A stretch of DNA of 64,000 nucleotides, taken from positions 105,171,052 to 105,235,051 of the forward strand of contig NC_073313.1 in NCBI RefSeq assembly GCF_027595985.1, read 5' to 3'. Made by a program: the position numbers and the translations under genes. The notes under the pieces were generated by a model, which worked only from the letters and a program-made list of their open reading frames with translations, had not been told where the DNA came from and ran no database searches. Below, in pieces: positions 22,710 to 33,045 of this stretch (position 1 is its first letter; each line of letters opens with the position of its first letter). Source of the DNA: Sorex araneus. Taxonomy: Eukaryota > Chordata > Mammalia > Eulipotyphla > Soricidae.

Positions 22710-22880
22710 TTTTTTTTGCTTTTTAGGTCACACCCGGCGAGGCTCAGGGGTTATTCCTGGCTCTGAACTCAGAAATCACTCCTGGCGGTGCTCGGGGGAC
22801 CATATGGGATGCTGGAAATCGAACCTGGGTAGGCCACGTGCAAGGAAAACGCCCTACCCGCTGTGCTATCGCTCCAGCCC
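22710..22880 (-). mobile_element. SOR SINE with extra 5' sequence
   Basis: The TSD TCCTCTTTTATTTCTT at 22694-22709 and 22911-22926 is perfect (16 bp). The SOR itself ends at ~22880 (GCTCCAGCCC). About 30 bases (22881-22910, T-rich as read here) lie between the SOR 5' end and the TSD and belong to neither. Confidence 0.9.
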
Positions 22881-22975
22881 CATGTTATTGATTTTATTTT
22901 TATTTGTAGACTCCTCTTTTATTTCTTGAAGTAGCGTTTTTTGGTTTTCTTTGTACAGGTCCTTTACCTCCTTAG

Positions 22976-23702
22976 TTAAGCTGATTCCGAGGTACTTGAT
23001 TTTCTGAGGCATAATGTGAAGGGGATATTTTTTTCCCTGTCACTTTCTTCTGTCTGATTATTTGTGTATAAGAAGGCCATGGACTTTTGGGTATTGATTT
23101 TATAGCCTGCAACTTTGCCATGCAAGTCTATTGTTTCTAGGAGTTTCTTGATAGAGGTTTTAGAGTTCTCTACATATAGTATCATATCATCTGCGAATAG
23201 TGAGAGTTTGATTTTTTCCTTTCCTACCTCACTACCCTTAATATCTTTCTCTTGCCTAATTGCTATTGCAAGTAATTCCAGTACTATATTGAATGGAAGT
23301 GGGTGAGAATAGGCATTCTTGTCTCGTCCCTGATCTTAGAGGGAAGGCTTTTAGTTTTTCTCCATTGAGGATGATACTTGTCATAGGCTTGTGGTAGATG
23401 GCTTTGGCTATATTGAGGAAAGTCCCTTCTATACCCATTTTGGCCAGAGTCTTCAGCATACACAGGTGCTGGATCTTGTCAAATGCTTTCTCTGTATCTA
23501 TTGATATGATTATATGGTTTTTATCTTTTCTTTTGTTGATATGATGCATTTTGTTGATTGATTTCCGAATGTTAAACCACCCTTGCATCCCTGGGATGAA
23601 TCCCACTTGGTCGTGATGTATGATCTTTTTGATGAGTTGTTGGATTCTATTTGCTAATATTTTGTTGAGGATCTTTTCATCCTTGTTCATCAGGGATATC
23701 AT
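22976..23702 (-). pseudogene. L1 ORF2 reverse-transcriptase core (broken)
   Basis: The best-preserved RT coding segment of the 19900-27125 L1. 23256-23702 holds [20 protein letters not shown], then [19 protein letters not shown], then palm motif [15 protein letters not shown], then [10 protein letters not shown] frameshift separates this from 22976-23185, which carries [20 protein letters not shown] and AGYKIN, just after motif C (FADD, minus strand, ~23176-23205). L1 RT copies L1 RNA at the nicked target; this copy cannot. Confidence 0.9.
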
Positions 23703-23853
23703 CCTGTAGTTTTCTTTCTTGGGGGGTATCTTTGTTTGCTTTTGGTATTAGGGATATATGTGCCTCATAGAAACGGTTTGAGAGAGTTTCTGTTTCTTCA
23801 ATATCCTGGAAAAGCTTGAGAAGAAATGAAAATAGGTACTCTTTAAATGTTTG

Positions 23854-24939
23854 GAAGACCGGAAGTCATGCCCTCAACCTGCCCTCGGCGCCATTTTGCT
23901 GCAATAGTCAGCGGCAAGAACCCGGGCCAGCGGCATCGAAAGCCAGAGAATGCCCCAGACCCCAGACTGAGCCAACAACACCAGGGCACCAGACAGAGAA
24001 GGTGCAGAGTCCCCGCCCTCTCCAGATGGAGTCCTGGCGACCCTGAGCTTCTACTAACACAACTCCGGTTTGTGGGACTGGGACATCTCTCCAAACCGCG
24101 CGGCGGTGGTTCTCTGATATCCAAAGAAAACACTCAGGAACGGCTCCGCCACCCCTAAGCGGCCATTATACCAGAGGCACAGAAACCCAGAGGCTGCTGG
24201 CAGCTACACTCATGGACTTTGAACTAAACTACGGTCCCGTGCAGCCCCAGGAGGGATAGGGCTTTTGTCCTCATCCTTTTCCCCTCTCGGCAGCATGGCG
24301 ACTACCACTGTTTAGTGCCAATTGGACAGAGAGGTAGGAGCTTGCAATGATAGGACGCATGGGGAATCTAATGATGGGGGGGGCACAGAACCGGCCCTAA
24401 TTTCTGCCCAAATGAGACCCCAGTGGCCTCCCACGAACAGCTCCCCCGCTCCTGAACAGCCATGATCCCAGAGGCACACAAACCAATCTCGGAATGCAGC
24501 GGCCACTGGCAGAAATACCTCTGGACTTAATACCAGAATCCAAAAACTGGGAGGTCAATTTCACGACCGTGCAACACCATATGCTCATTGTAATCAACAA
24601 CAGAAAGCGTACGATCTAATGATGCCATTCTGACAGGTCTGGCTGTTGGGGAGAAAACTCCAAATAATGATAGTGAGTTTTCAGTCAAAAATTGAATGTT
24701 ATCATAGCAATGAGAGAGTTAGTTGAAAATCATCTGCCACACAAGCAGAGGGGGAGAGAGAGGGAGGGTCTTCTGGGGTTCTCGGTGGTGGATCATGTGC
24801 ATTGGTGAAGGGATGGGTGTTTGATCATTGTATGACTGAGACTTAATCCTGAAAGCCCTGTAACTGTTCTCACAGTGTCTCAAATCAAAAGCATAAAATA
24901 AAAAATAAAAAATAATTTAAAAATAATAAAATAAAAAAT
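23854..24939 (+). mobile_element. F3 composite element, longest copy (~1.1 kb)
   Basis: The TSD AAATGTTTG at 23845-23853 and 24940-24948. The 5' ~700 bp is GC- and CpG-rich (GCCCTCGGCGCCATTTTGCT, GGTTCTCTGATATCC, CAGCATGGCGACTACC) and appears to hold an internal diverged repeat (CCAGAGGCACA near 24172 and 24472). The 3' part is the F3 core (GTCTGGCTGTTGGGG, AAAAATTGAATG) and an L1-like tail (GTGAAGGGATGGGTGTTTGA, then poly-A-rich). No meaningful ORF: the 23816-24158 frames overlap on both strands. Confidence 0.85.
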
Positions 24940-25501
24940 AAATGTTTGAAAGAATTCACTAGTGAATTCATCTGGACCTGGGATTTTGTGTTTTGGAAGA
25001 CTTTTGATTACAGTTTCAATTTCTTTGATATTAATAGGTCTATTCATGTATTCCAGATCGTCTTGGTTCAACTTTGGGAGATGATAGCAATCCAGGAATT
25101 TATCCATTTCTTCTGGGTTCTCTTGTTTCGTGGCATACAGCCTTTCAAACTAGTCTCTGATGATCTTTTGAATTTCTTTGATTTCTGTTGATAATGGAGC
25201 GTCAACCTTTTCATTTCTGATTTAGTTTATTAGGGTTCTCTCTTTCTTTGTGAGCCTTGCTAGTGTTTTATCTGTTTTGTTTATTTTATCAAAGAATTAG
25301 CACTTGGTTTTAGTGATCTTTCAGATTGTTATTTTGGGTTTCCGTGTCGTTAATTTCTGCTCTAAGTTATATTATTTCTTTCCTTTGTCCGGGTTTGGGT
25401 TCTTTTTGTTGGTCCTTTTCTAATATCTTGAGCTGTGAAGTCAAGTAATCTATGTAGACCCTTTCTTCCTTCCTGATGAATGCTTGCAGAGCTATAAATT
25501 T

Positions 25502-26215
25502 TCACCTTAACATGGCCTTAGCTGCGTCCCACAGGTTCTGGTAACTCGTGTCTTTATTCTCATTTGTTTCCAGGTATCTTTTGATTTCTTCCTTGATTTC
25601 CCTCCTAACCCACTTGTTGTTCAACATTGAGTTGTTTAATTTCCAGGTGTTTGATTTGGTTCTCCGTCTCTGTGCGTGATTAACTTCTATCTTCATTGCA
25701 TCGTGGTCTGAAAAAATAGTTGATATAATTTCTATCTTGCTGATTCTATTGAGGCATATTTTGTGACCCAGCACGTGGTCTATTTTGGAAAATGTTCCAT
25801 GTGTACTGGAAAAAAATGTGTATTCTTTCTTTTTGTGATGCAAAGCCCTGTATAGATCTATTGGCCCTCTTCTCTCTCTTCCTTCAAAGCCAGTGTTTCC
25901 TTGCTGAGTTTTAATATTGTTGATCTATCTAAAGGTGATAATGGAGCGTTGAAGTCTCCAACTACTATTGTGTTGTTAGCAATGTCCTCCTTAAAATCTG
26001 TTAGCAGATGCTTTAGGTATTTAGCCGGTCCCTCATTAGCTACGTACATATTTAGGAGTGTGAATTTTTCCTGCTGTACATATCCCTTGATTAGTAAAAA
26101 CTGTCCTTTGCTGTCCCTTTTAATCTTTTTCAACCTAAAATATATGTTGTAGGATACTAGTATGGCCACCCTGACATTTTTGAGGAAATTGTTTGCTTGC
26201 AGGATTATTTTCCAT
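25502..26215 (-). pseudogene. L1 ORF2 endonuclease domain (broken)
   Basis: Minus-strand frames give the L1 apurinic-like endonuclease. 25858-26169 has VAILVS-type start, KIKRDSKGQFLLIKG and the motif [16 protein letters not shown] (usual GDFNTPLS). 25502-25843 has [20 protein letters not shown] and [11 protein letters not shown] (catalytic S-D-H), then [12 protein letters not shown] and [17 protein letters not shown] stop/frameshift at ~25850 separates them. The first ~80 residues of ORF2 are absent: sequence upstream of ~26215 reads as ORF1, so a deletion fused the two. Confidence 0.9.
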
Positions 26216-26860
26216 CCTTTGACTTGTTGTTCCTCTTGAAATCATCCCCTAGGTCTCTGATTCGCCTAAGAGCTATTTTGAGGTCTTTCCCATTGCTTGT
26301 TGTTGCCTGCAAGCTTCCTAAAGCTCATCTTCAAGCTCACTGATTCTGTCTTTGGCTGTAGGCATTCTACTATTGAGGGTACCCACTGCGTTCTTAATTT
26401 CATCTACAGAATGCTTTATTAGTGACACTTCAATTGTATCTTTTTTATTTCTGTTCTCATGTCTTCCTGTATTTTCTCGGTTGTCCATTGCACTTTTCTT
26501 TCATGTCCTCCTTCAGTTTCCTGGATTTCTGTTGAAATGTTTCTTAGAATTCATTGAACATTTTTAGCATTTCATCTCTGAATTCTTTATTGGAATGATT
26601 GTATTTGTGGGCAATGTTGTTGAGGCATCTGGACCCTTTTCATCATCTTCTCATGGTGGGAATTTTCTCTGCTTCTTCATGTTTTTGAGGTAATATGTGG
26701 TGGGACCTTCCAGTTCACTATCAGTATTCCCCTCTAGTTGTGAGAAAGGGTTCTGGATGAGCTTTTTTTGATGGTGGTCACCTTTTCCTCCTTCTAGAAA
26801 TTCACCTTCCTCTCAGGTGCTCCTCAGCAGCTTATTTGAGGTGTCAAGTGAAGCATAATA
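26216..26860 (-). pseudogene. L1 ORF1 coiled-coil region (broken)
   Basis: On the minus strand, codons around 26330-26440 read IKNAVGTLNSRMPTAKDRIS, then ELEDEL, a heptad-rich segment as in the ORF1 trimerisation domain. 26215-26300 continues as LRRIRDLGDDFKRNN. ORF1p packages L1 RNA. Only part survives and the RNA-binding C-terminal half is missing. Assignment rests on coiled-coil character and position. Confidence 0.7.
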
Positions 26861-26873
26861 GGATGTGTTCTTT

Positions 26874-27047
26874 CTTTTTTTTTGCTTTTTAGGTCACACC
26901 CGGCAATGCACAGGGGTTACTCCTGGCTCTGCACTCAGGAATTACCCCTGGCGCTGCTCAGGGGACCATATGGGATGCTGGGAATTGAACCCGGGTCGGC
27001 TGTGTGCAAGGCAAACGCCCTACCCGCTGTGCTATTGCTACAGCCCC
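26874..27047 (-). mobile_element. SOR SINE
   Basis: A perfect 14-bp TSD, AGGATGTGTTCTTT, at 26860-26873 and 27048-27061. Full-length reverse SOR with both promoter-box regions recognisable, inserted near the 5' end of the long L1. Confidence 0.96.
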
Positions 27048-27125
27048 AGGATGTGTTCTTTAATATTAGAGCTTCTTGTGATGCCAGTATTATGATGCAA
27101 TAGGGATGGGCTATGGACTACTGGC

Positions 27126-27465
27126 CTAATGTGTTTGTGATGGCCATGATATTGTGCCAAGAATTAGGTAATGGAGATGAAGATGTGAGTCCAGAGTGCC
27201 AGGAAAGGGGAAAATAACTGTCCTTTCCTGGGAGTGAGCAGCCACCCGCCCCAAAATAGGCCACGCCCACTTATGTGGAGGCCAGGCCCACTGCCCTGAA
27301 GTTGCATGGGGTACCGACTGAGATTCACACATTTGTGAAGGAAGCAAAGCCATGGCCCTGAAGAATGGCGCACACGGAAGCACGCAGGGCAGCGCCTGGA
27401 AAGCAGAGGCAGAGAGGGCTCTGGGTTCAAGGGCATGGGCACAGGGAGGGCAGCTGAGTGACTCA
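27126..27465 (-). other. GC-richer segment, possible L1 5' UTR
   Basis: This moderately GC-rich block directly follows the ORF1-like sequence on the minus strand, where an L1 5' UTR would be expected. I see no second copy in the window to confirm this, so it could equally be flanking DNA. Confidence 0.3.
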
Positions 27466-27469
27466 AAAT

Positions 27470-27815
27470 TTAAAAAAAATTAGTTTTTATTTGGGACACC
27501 ATGGTTTACAAACTATTATCAGTAGAATTTCATACGCGAACTCTGCCAGCACCACACTCTCCACCATGGTGACCGTTTTCCTCCACCATTGCCCCAGTGT
27601 CCCCTATCCACACTCCAATCCTTATGGTAAGCTTCCTACTAAAGACAAGGTCTCAGTTTCTGTTGCCTGTCAAAGTCCTTGCTTGTTTTATTCATTTGAT
27701 ACTCACTTGTTATTATTTCCTTCATCGTCTATGTGGCCTGTTGATCTGCATTTTGTCAGTGCTATCTGCCTGCCTGATCTCCTATGCAGTCATTTATGTT
27801 CATGTATTTTTACCT
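27470..27815 (-). mobile_element. Old L1 3' UTR
   Basis: Reverse old-subfamily L1 tail: TAGTTTTTATTTGGGACACC, GTGACCGTTTTCCTCCACCA, CCTTATGGTAAGCTTCCTAC. Similar to 32310-32550. Much diverged from the young L1 tails. Confidence 0.7.
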
Positions 27816-27819
27816 ATTG

Positions 27820-27935
27820 GTTTTGGGGTCATATACATTTGCTCAAGAGGGGCCTATGAGATGGCAGGGATCGAACCTGAGATGGCCACGTGGCAGGCCA
27901 GTACCCTCCCCGCTGCATTGTCTCTCCAGCCAAGA
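27820..27935 (-). mobile_element. Old SINE fragment
   Basis: Reverse SOR-related head and part of body: GGCAGGGATCGAACCTGAGA, TGGCCACGTGGCAGG, TGCATTGTCTCTCCAGCC. Confidence 0.75.
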
Positions 27936-28575
27936 AACTTCTACACACTTGCTTAGAGAATAAGCCATCTCCATGGCACAGTGGGACATGTCCCAAATGG
28001 CAAATGGCACAGTGGCACCAACTCCATTTCTCACACATGGAACCTTCACAGCGCTCAACACACATAGTAGCAATAAGGAGTCTCTCTAGCTACGGAGGGA
28101 GGGAGGTTCTCTTCTTCGATATCCAGGTGCGGGAGAATAAACTAAGTTGCTTCCATGGGAAATGAAAACACTGACATTCATTATGAACGGACATTTGTTT
28201 TAGAGTCAGTAACAGCTCTAAATATGACACAGTAGGGTAAGCAGATGCACAGGTCTAAGCGCTAAGAGTATTAGTATCCAATTGATCAGCCACTGATGTT
28301 TATCATAGTGACCAAGCTAACGTGACACTTTGTGACACTCTGACTGAACAAAGATTCTGCATGGAGAAAAACGAGCTTTTTGAAGCCCAGATCTGCGAAG
28401 GGATCCAAACTCAGTTCACTGATCAAGACCAACCCCCACCATCACTCTGCCTGCCGAATCCAGGTCCCTTGGATGAGCGTCGGCCTGCCCTTTCAGGGCC
28501 ACGTTGAGGTCGCTGTGCAGCAGGCCTGGTTACCCTGGTTAGTGCTGGCTTTGCCTCCATCAGTGTCACCAGAGC
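27936..28575. other. No gene or named repeat seen
   Basis: Single-copy-looking DNA. Repeated CACAGTGG-type words occur near 27975-28015. Short frames on both strands show no family. Confidence 0.35.
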
Positions 28576-28577
28576 AA

Positions 28578-29240
28578 TAAGAAAGTGGGAAAGGAGCCCA
28601 GCTTGCATGCAACCAAACCAAGTTCGATCCACAGCATCCTGTATGGTCCCCAAGCACCATCGGAGTGATCCCTGAGTGCAGAACCAGGAGGAATCCCTGA
28701 GTACCAACCCGTGTCCACAAAACAAAAAAAAAAACACGAAGAAAATCTTTGAAATGTTTGATGCTTGTAAACTCTACCTGGAACAGTCATGGAAATCACA
28801 AAACGACCAAAATAAAATAGAGTTTCAGAGCCAGAGCCATAAGAAAGAGGCATAGTAGAGTCAGTGCTGACCATGCAGCAGCTGACCCGAGTGGGACCCC
28901 AGACATATCACAGGGTCCCCTAGACCTACAGAATTGATCCTTCAGATCAGAGCCAGGAAGCTGCCCAGAGCAGCGTTGGTGTGGCCCCCAAACAAAGATA
29001 CAAGAAATATAATGTCACCTGAATATAGTTCCCCAATAGACTCCCTCTAAGGACAAGGCTTTTCTCAAGGCACAAATGGCTTCACAGGAGCGAGATTAAG
29101 GGCACTTACCTAGTATGTGGCTGACCCAGGTTCGATCTGGGCATCCCACAGGGTCCCCTGAGCACTACCAGGAGTAATTCCTGGGAGCAGAACCTGGATC
29201 CATAACTGAACACTTCATGATGTGGCCCCAACAGGATTTT
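28578..29240 (+). mobile_element. Three old tRNA-type SINEs in a row
   Basis: 28578-28735: AGTTCGATCCACAGCATCC, GAGTGATCCCTGAGTGCAGA, A-run. 28868-29000: ATCACAGGGTCCCCTAG, GATCAGAGCCAGGAAG, GTTGGTGTGGCCCCCAAAC. 29082-29240: GAGCGAGATTAAGGGCACTT, GGTTCGATCTGGGCATCC, AGGAGTAATTCCTGGGAGCA. All plus strand and well diverged, from an older SINE wave than the TSD-flanked SORs. Confidence 0.75.
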
Positions 29241-29259
29241 TCTTTAAAAAATGGCTTTA

Positions 29260-30105
29260 CCTGTGAGTTTTCAAAGAAGGCGTGGGCTTGCGGAACTTCA
29301 GCATTTGGTTGCCAAGAGATGTTCTGGCTGACCAATGGGAACAGACGGATGATCTCTCCCCTTATGGCACAATCGTAGTCATAGTTTTGGTCAACATAGT
29401 TCCATCAGTCTATTCCCCACCATAGACCTCAAAGTCCTGTAACCCTCTCATCCCTTACAACATAGTTGTATAGACATCATGAAGGGTGGGGTACACATAG
29501 GTGGGGCTGAACATTATCATTGCAACAGAGATAAAGCCAGTCCTTCAGTGGAAGTTCTAGGACATTAACTCAAGGACAAATCTCAACTGAGGGTTCAGCA
29601 CTCCAGATTACTAGATTTGCTCAAGGGTGGGATTTCCTCTAGGGTATATTGCTTTCTCCTTTCTTCAGCTGGTAATCCCTTTAACCAATCATAGTACATT
29701 TACTTCTTATAATATTTCTAGCCATTTTGTATGATATATTAAGCTTAAAGGGTGGTTATTCCTGGGGACATCTCCCTATATATACCAGACTGCACTCCTC
29801 AGATCAGGGCTCTAACCCTAGCAGGGTCCTTATTCAGTTACTTCTTTTTGGGTCATGACAGAGTTTGTTCTATGACCATGCTCTTAACTTATTGTGCGTC
29901 TTATAGCACTTAGCTTGTCCCCTTTCTGATGCCAGGTTCTCTTCCAGTTTTTTCTGGGTTCATACTTGTCCCTTGCTGGAATCCTCCTTTGGGGGTCTTA
30001 GGACGTAAGGGCAACTGAGGCTTAGGTCAGGTAAATACAATGATTGCCCAGGAATAAATATTATTTGGAGTCAATTGACTCCCATGTTACAAAAGTGTCC
30101 GATAT
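29260..30105 (-). mobile_element. LTR copy (ERV-like), partial
   Basis: The reverse complement aligns by eye with 46803-48130 and 56856-58083. Examples: CCCTTCATGATGTCTATACA (minus strand, ~29490) against 47617-47640; the GAAGAAAGGAGAAAGCAATA block against 47435; and AGCAGGGTCCTTATTCAGTT (plus strand, ~29830) as the reverse of the segment at 47245. No internal viral gene is next to it, so it is a solo or truncated LTR. Ends are not fixed. Confidence 0.72.
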
Positions 30106-30344
30106 TAACCCTAAGTGTTTTAGGCTTCATCAGTGAATTGCCCCTTTTTTTCTCCTCCCAGTGAAGCTTACAGTGCTCTTGTGAGCATCTTTCAGTTTTT
30201 CCTGGATGTTGGCTTACTCAGGTGAGTTCCAATGAAATTATGGTCACAGTGAGTTACACATAGGTTTGTAGGGTGGGAGACTCTGGGAAAATCTGAGCCC
30301 AGACCCACTGATTAGGGTGGGTTGGCCTGACCGCAGTCATTGAG

Positions 30345-31055
30345 TGCTGGGGTTTCTTATTTTTGTGGGGCTGGGGGTTGCACACCCGCCGTTTTCAGGG
30401 CTGACTCCTGGCTCTGTGTTCAGGGATCACTTCTGGTGGAATCTGGGGCCCTATAGGATGATGGGGGTTAAATTGGGCTCAGCCACATGCAGGGTAGGTT
30501 CCCTAACCACTGTACTATCATCCCTGCTCCCTAGGGTTTCTGAAAACAACTTTGGGGTTTTTATTTGAGTGTCGGTGGGGGAACCACACCTGGAAACGCT
30601 CAGGGATCACTCCTGAAAGTGGTCAGGCAACCCTATGGGTACCAATGCTCTAATTCCGGAATGGCCGCCCACAAGGCCAGTGCTCCTCCCGCTGTCCTTT
30701 CTCTTCCCCCCGCCCCTTTCCCGGTTCCTGTTGTGCTTAGTGAGAGGCGACTCTGGGTCTGTTAAACAGCCCCGTCACACATCTGGGTCCCTGTGTTGCT
30801 GTTTCTGGTGCTTGTGGGGAGTCCAGACTCTCTGCTGGGTCTGGGTTGCTGGAGGCCAGACCTTCCAGCACTTTCTAGTCTGCAGCCATTTGGTGAAACC
30901 ACAAGCACTCTTAGTTGGATAAACTTTTTGTTTTGTTTTTGGTTACACCCAGCAGAGCTTAGGCATTATTCCTGGCTTTGCTCAGGGAATTTAGGAGGTG
31001 CTAGGGATTGAAACAGAGTCAGTTTCATGCAGGCAAATGCCCTATCAGATGTACT
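30345..31055 (-). mobile_element. Three old SINEs on the minus strand
   Basis: 30345-30533: GACTCCTGGCTCTGTGTTCA, CTCAGCCACATGCAGGG, ACTGTACTATCATCC. 30555-30715: GAACCACACCTGGAAACGCT, GATCACTCCTGAAAGTGG. 30922-31055: GTTACACCCAGCAGAGCTTA, ATTATTCCTGGCTTTG, AGGCAAATGCCCTATCAG. 30716-30920 between them is GC-rich and unrecognised. Confidence 0.72.
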
Positions 31056-31904
31056 TCTCTTGGACACCACTGAAGAATTCGTTAACCAAGTTGGTTTATG
31101 GTGAGGAGCAGTGTATTTGGACCATGTACCAAAATCAGAAAACATCCCATAGGAATATCTGTTGTCCATATCTGTTAACCTTTTCACTCATTGCTAGCTG
31201 AATGCTAGAGTAAATTCTATTAGTTGCTAGTTATGTTTAACTTTATTCTGGGAATGTTACATCTAATACATACTTGATCTGTGTATCGTGGAAACTTGTC
31301 AATACCACTCAAGTTTTGGGGGAGCTATGACTTTCTAGATTTTTAGACTGAAACAAGGATTTTGGTCTTTACAGGAAAAGGAGAGATAGTTCTGTTTTCT
31401 ACTTAGGTATACCAGGTTAGTTCTTTTTCTCTCAGAAAAAAATACACAAGTAATTAAGCAATGGAATTTTATTATAAAGGGAGAAAGTCCAAAGATTTGG
31501 TACTTTCGTGTATGAAGGAAGCCATGGTTTAGATCCCTGGGACCACACAGAAAATTGTATTATTCCCTTAAGGGGTAGTGTTTGAGGACATGAGATTCTC
31601 CAGAGAAAGAAATTAGACACCCAAGTTGGGATGCGGGGGGTCAGCATTGGAATGTGCGTTGCTTGCTTTTGCAGTTATTTTAGTAGGGTTTCCCCAAATT
31701 TCATAAGCTTTGGGGCTTTCTATGTAGGTAAGAGTCAGTGAAAGGGAAAATGGACTTTGAAATTTTTGTGATCTTTTTACCTTATCAGAGACTTTTGTTC
31801 TTGCTAACGTTTTCCCTCTCCTGGAGGACACAGATTTTTCTTTTGGGCAAGTCATTCAGAGTTTTATTAGACTTTTGTTCTTGTAAATCATATCCAAGGG
31901 AGTC
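31056..31904. other. No gene or named repeat seen
   Basis: About 850 bases with short frames on both strands and no recognisable family. AT-rich toward 31200-31450. Confidence 0.4.
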
Positions 31905-32080
31905 CAACCTACATTTTTGGGGGATACAAGCACATCTGGCAGTGCTTAGCGCTTATTCCTCGCTATTTACTCAGGAATTATGCCTATTAGTGTTCAAGAG
32001 ACCATGTGGGATGCCCAAAATCGAACCTGGACAGACCGCATTCAAGACAAATGTCCTAACCACTGTACTATCTCTCTAGG
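31905..32080 (-). mobile_element. Old SINE
   Basis: Reverse, diverged: GCACATCTGGCAGTGCTTAG, TACTCAGGAATTATGCC, ATGTGGGATGCCCAAAATCG, GTACTATCTCTCTAG. It lies beside a much younger SOR at 32100, showing two age classes. Confidence 0.8.
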
Positions 32081-32099
32081 GCACAAAATCCTCATGCTT

Positions 32100-32273
32100 C
32101 TTTTTTTCCTTTTTGGGTCACACCCGGTGATGCACAGGGGTTACTCCTGCCTCTGCACTAGAAATTACTCCTGTCAGTGCTCAGGGGACCATATGGGATG
32201 CTGGGAATCAAACCCGGGTCGGCCGCATGCAAGGCAAACGCCCTACCCGCTGTGCTATTGCTCCAGCCCCGAG
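32100..32273 (-). mobile_element. SOR SINE
   Basis: The TSD CCTCATGCTT at 32090-32099 and 32274-32283. Full-length reverse SOR, little diverged: GGGTCACACCCGGTGATGCA, GAACCCGGGTC-type B box complement, GCTATTGCTCCAGCCCC. Confidence 0.95.
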
Positions 32274-32299
32274 CCTCATGCTTTTTTGGTCTGGGAAAA

Positions 32300-32700
32300 G
32301 TGCTGGCAGCCGAACAAATTCTTTATTTTTTATTATTTTATTAGTTGAAGCGCTGTGGTTTACAATGCTACAAATAATAAGATTTCATGCATAGATTGTT
32401 TCAACACCACCACAACCTCCACCAGGGTGCCTGTGTCCCTCTGCTAAGGTTCCAAAGTCCCCTCCAGTGAGCTATATATTGGTTTTATTATATCCCCAAG
32501 CACTTTGGAAAGGGTATCTTCCTACTTGGCTACCTACTTCAGGAAGGGAATTTAATTAATTAATTAATTAATTAGTCGTTTTGGGTCAAACTAAGTATTA
32601 TTCAGGCTATACTCCTGGCTCACTGGTCTCAGGTGAAACATACAGTACCAGAGATAAAAACCCAGGGCTCTCACATGCAAAATATGCATCCTATCCCTTT
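32300..32700 (-). mobile_element. Old L1 3' UTR, (ATTA)n run, then old SINE
   Basis: 32310-32550 is a reverse old L1 tail (AGTTGAAGCGCTGTGGTTTA, CACCACAACCTCCACCAGG). 32551-32574 is an (AATT)n microsatellite of about six units. 32576-32700 is a diverged reverse SINE (TTTTGGGTCAAACTAAG, ATACTCCTGGCTCACTGG). Confidence 0.7.
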
Positions 32701-32869
32701 GAAGAATTTGAAATTGCGTTTAACAAAATATTGGAAAATAGTGGCAGGATACCCAACTTGAAAATATGCCTGTTAAGATTCAATACATGAAATTTCACTC
32801 AAAAATTCTAACTATGGGTTTTGTGGAGGAGTTTCAAGGAGAAAGAAGAAAGACACTTAACAATTTTTT

Positions 32870-33030
32870 TTTGGTTTTTGGGTCACACCTGGAGATGCAC
32901 AGGGATTACTCCTGGCTCTGCACTCGGGAATTACTCCTGAAGGTGCTCAGGGGACTATATGGGATGCTGGGATTTGAACCCGGGTTGGCCGCGTGCAAGG
33001 CGCTACCCGCTGTGCTATCACTCCAGCCCC
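32870..33030 (-). mobile_element. SOR SINE with small head deletion
   Basis: The TSD ACTTAACAATTTTTT at ~32855-32869 and 33031-33045. Reverse SOR. Compared with other copies, it lacks a few bases in the tRNA-like head (GCAAGGCGCTACCCGC, where others read GCAAGGCAAACGCCCTACCC). It was inserted into the left TSD of the next L1. Confidence 0.95.
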
Positions 33031-33045
33031 ACTTAACAATTTTTT

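Larger units (their letters stand above)
19900..27125 (-). mobile_element. Long L1 (3' UTR, ORF2, part of ORF1), five insertions
   Basis: The longest L1 here. Minus-strand pieces: 3' UTR 19900-20425; ORF2 C-terminus 20972-21411, with a jump from the CATGACTTCAT block straight to TCCCACCAGCAGTG at ~21040 (a few hundred bases lost); 22013-22709; RT 22927-23853; N-terminal RT and endonuclease 24949-26215; ORF1 coiled-coil region from ~26215 to ~26860 and probably 27062-27125. Insertions are two L1 tails, two SORs and one F3. RT motif A is [14 protein letters not shown] and motif C is ...DDMILYV. Multiple stops make it inactive. The 5' end is not fixed, and no overall TSD was found. Confidence 0.87.

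Noticed and set aside
23816..24158. CpG-rich region as a host CpG-island promoter or gene start
   Set aside because: The segment is bounded by a TSD, continues into the F3 tail and has a relative at 37696, so it belongs to a mobile element.
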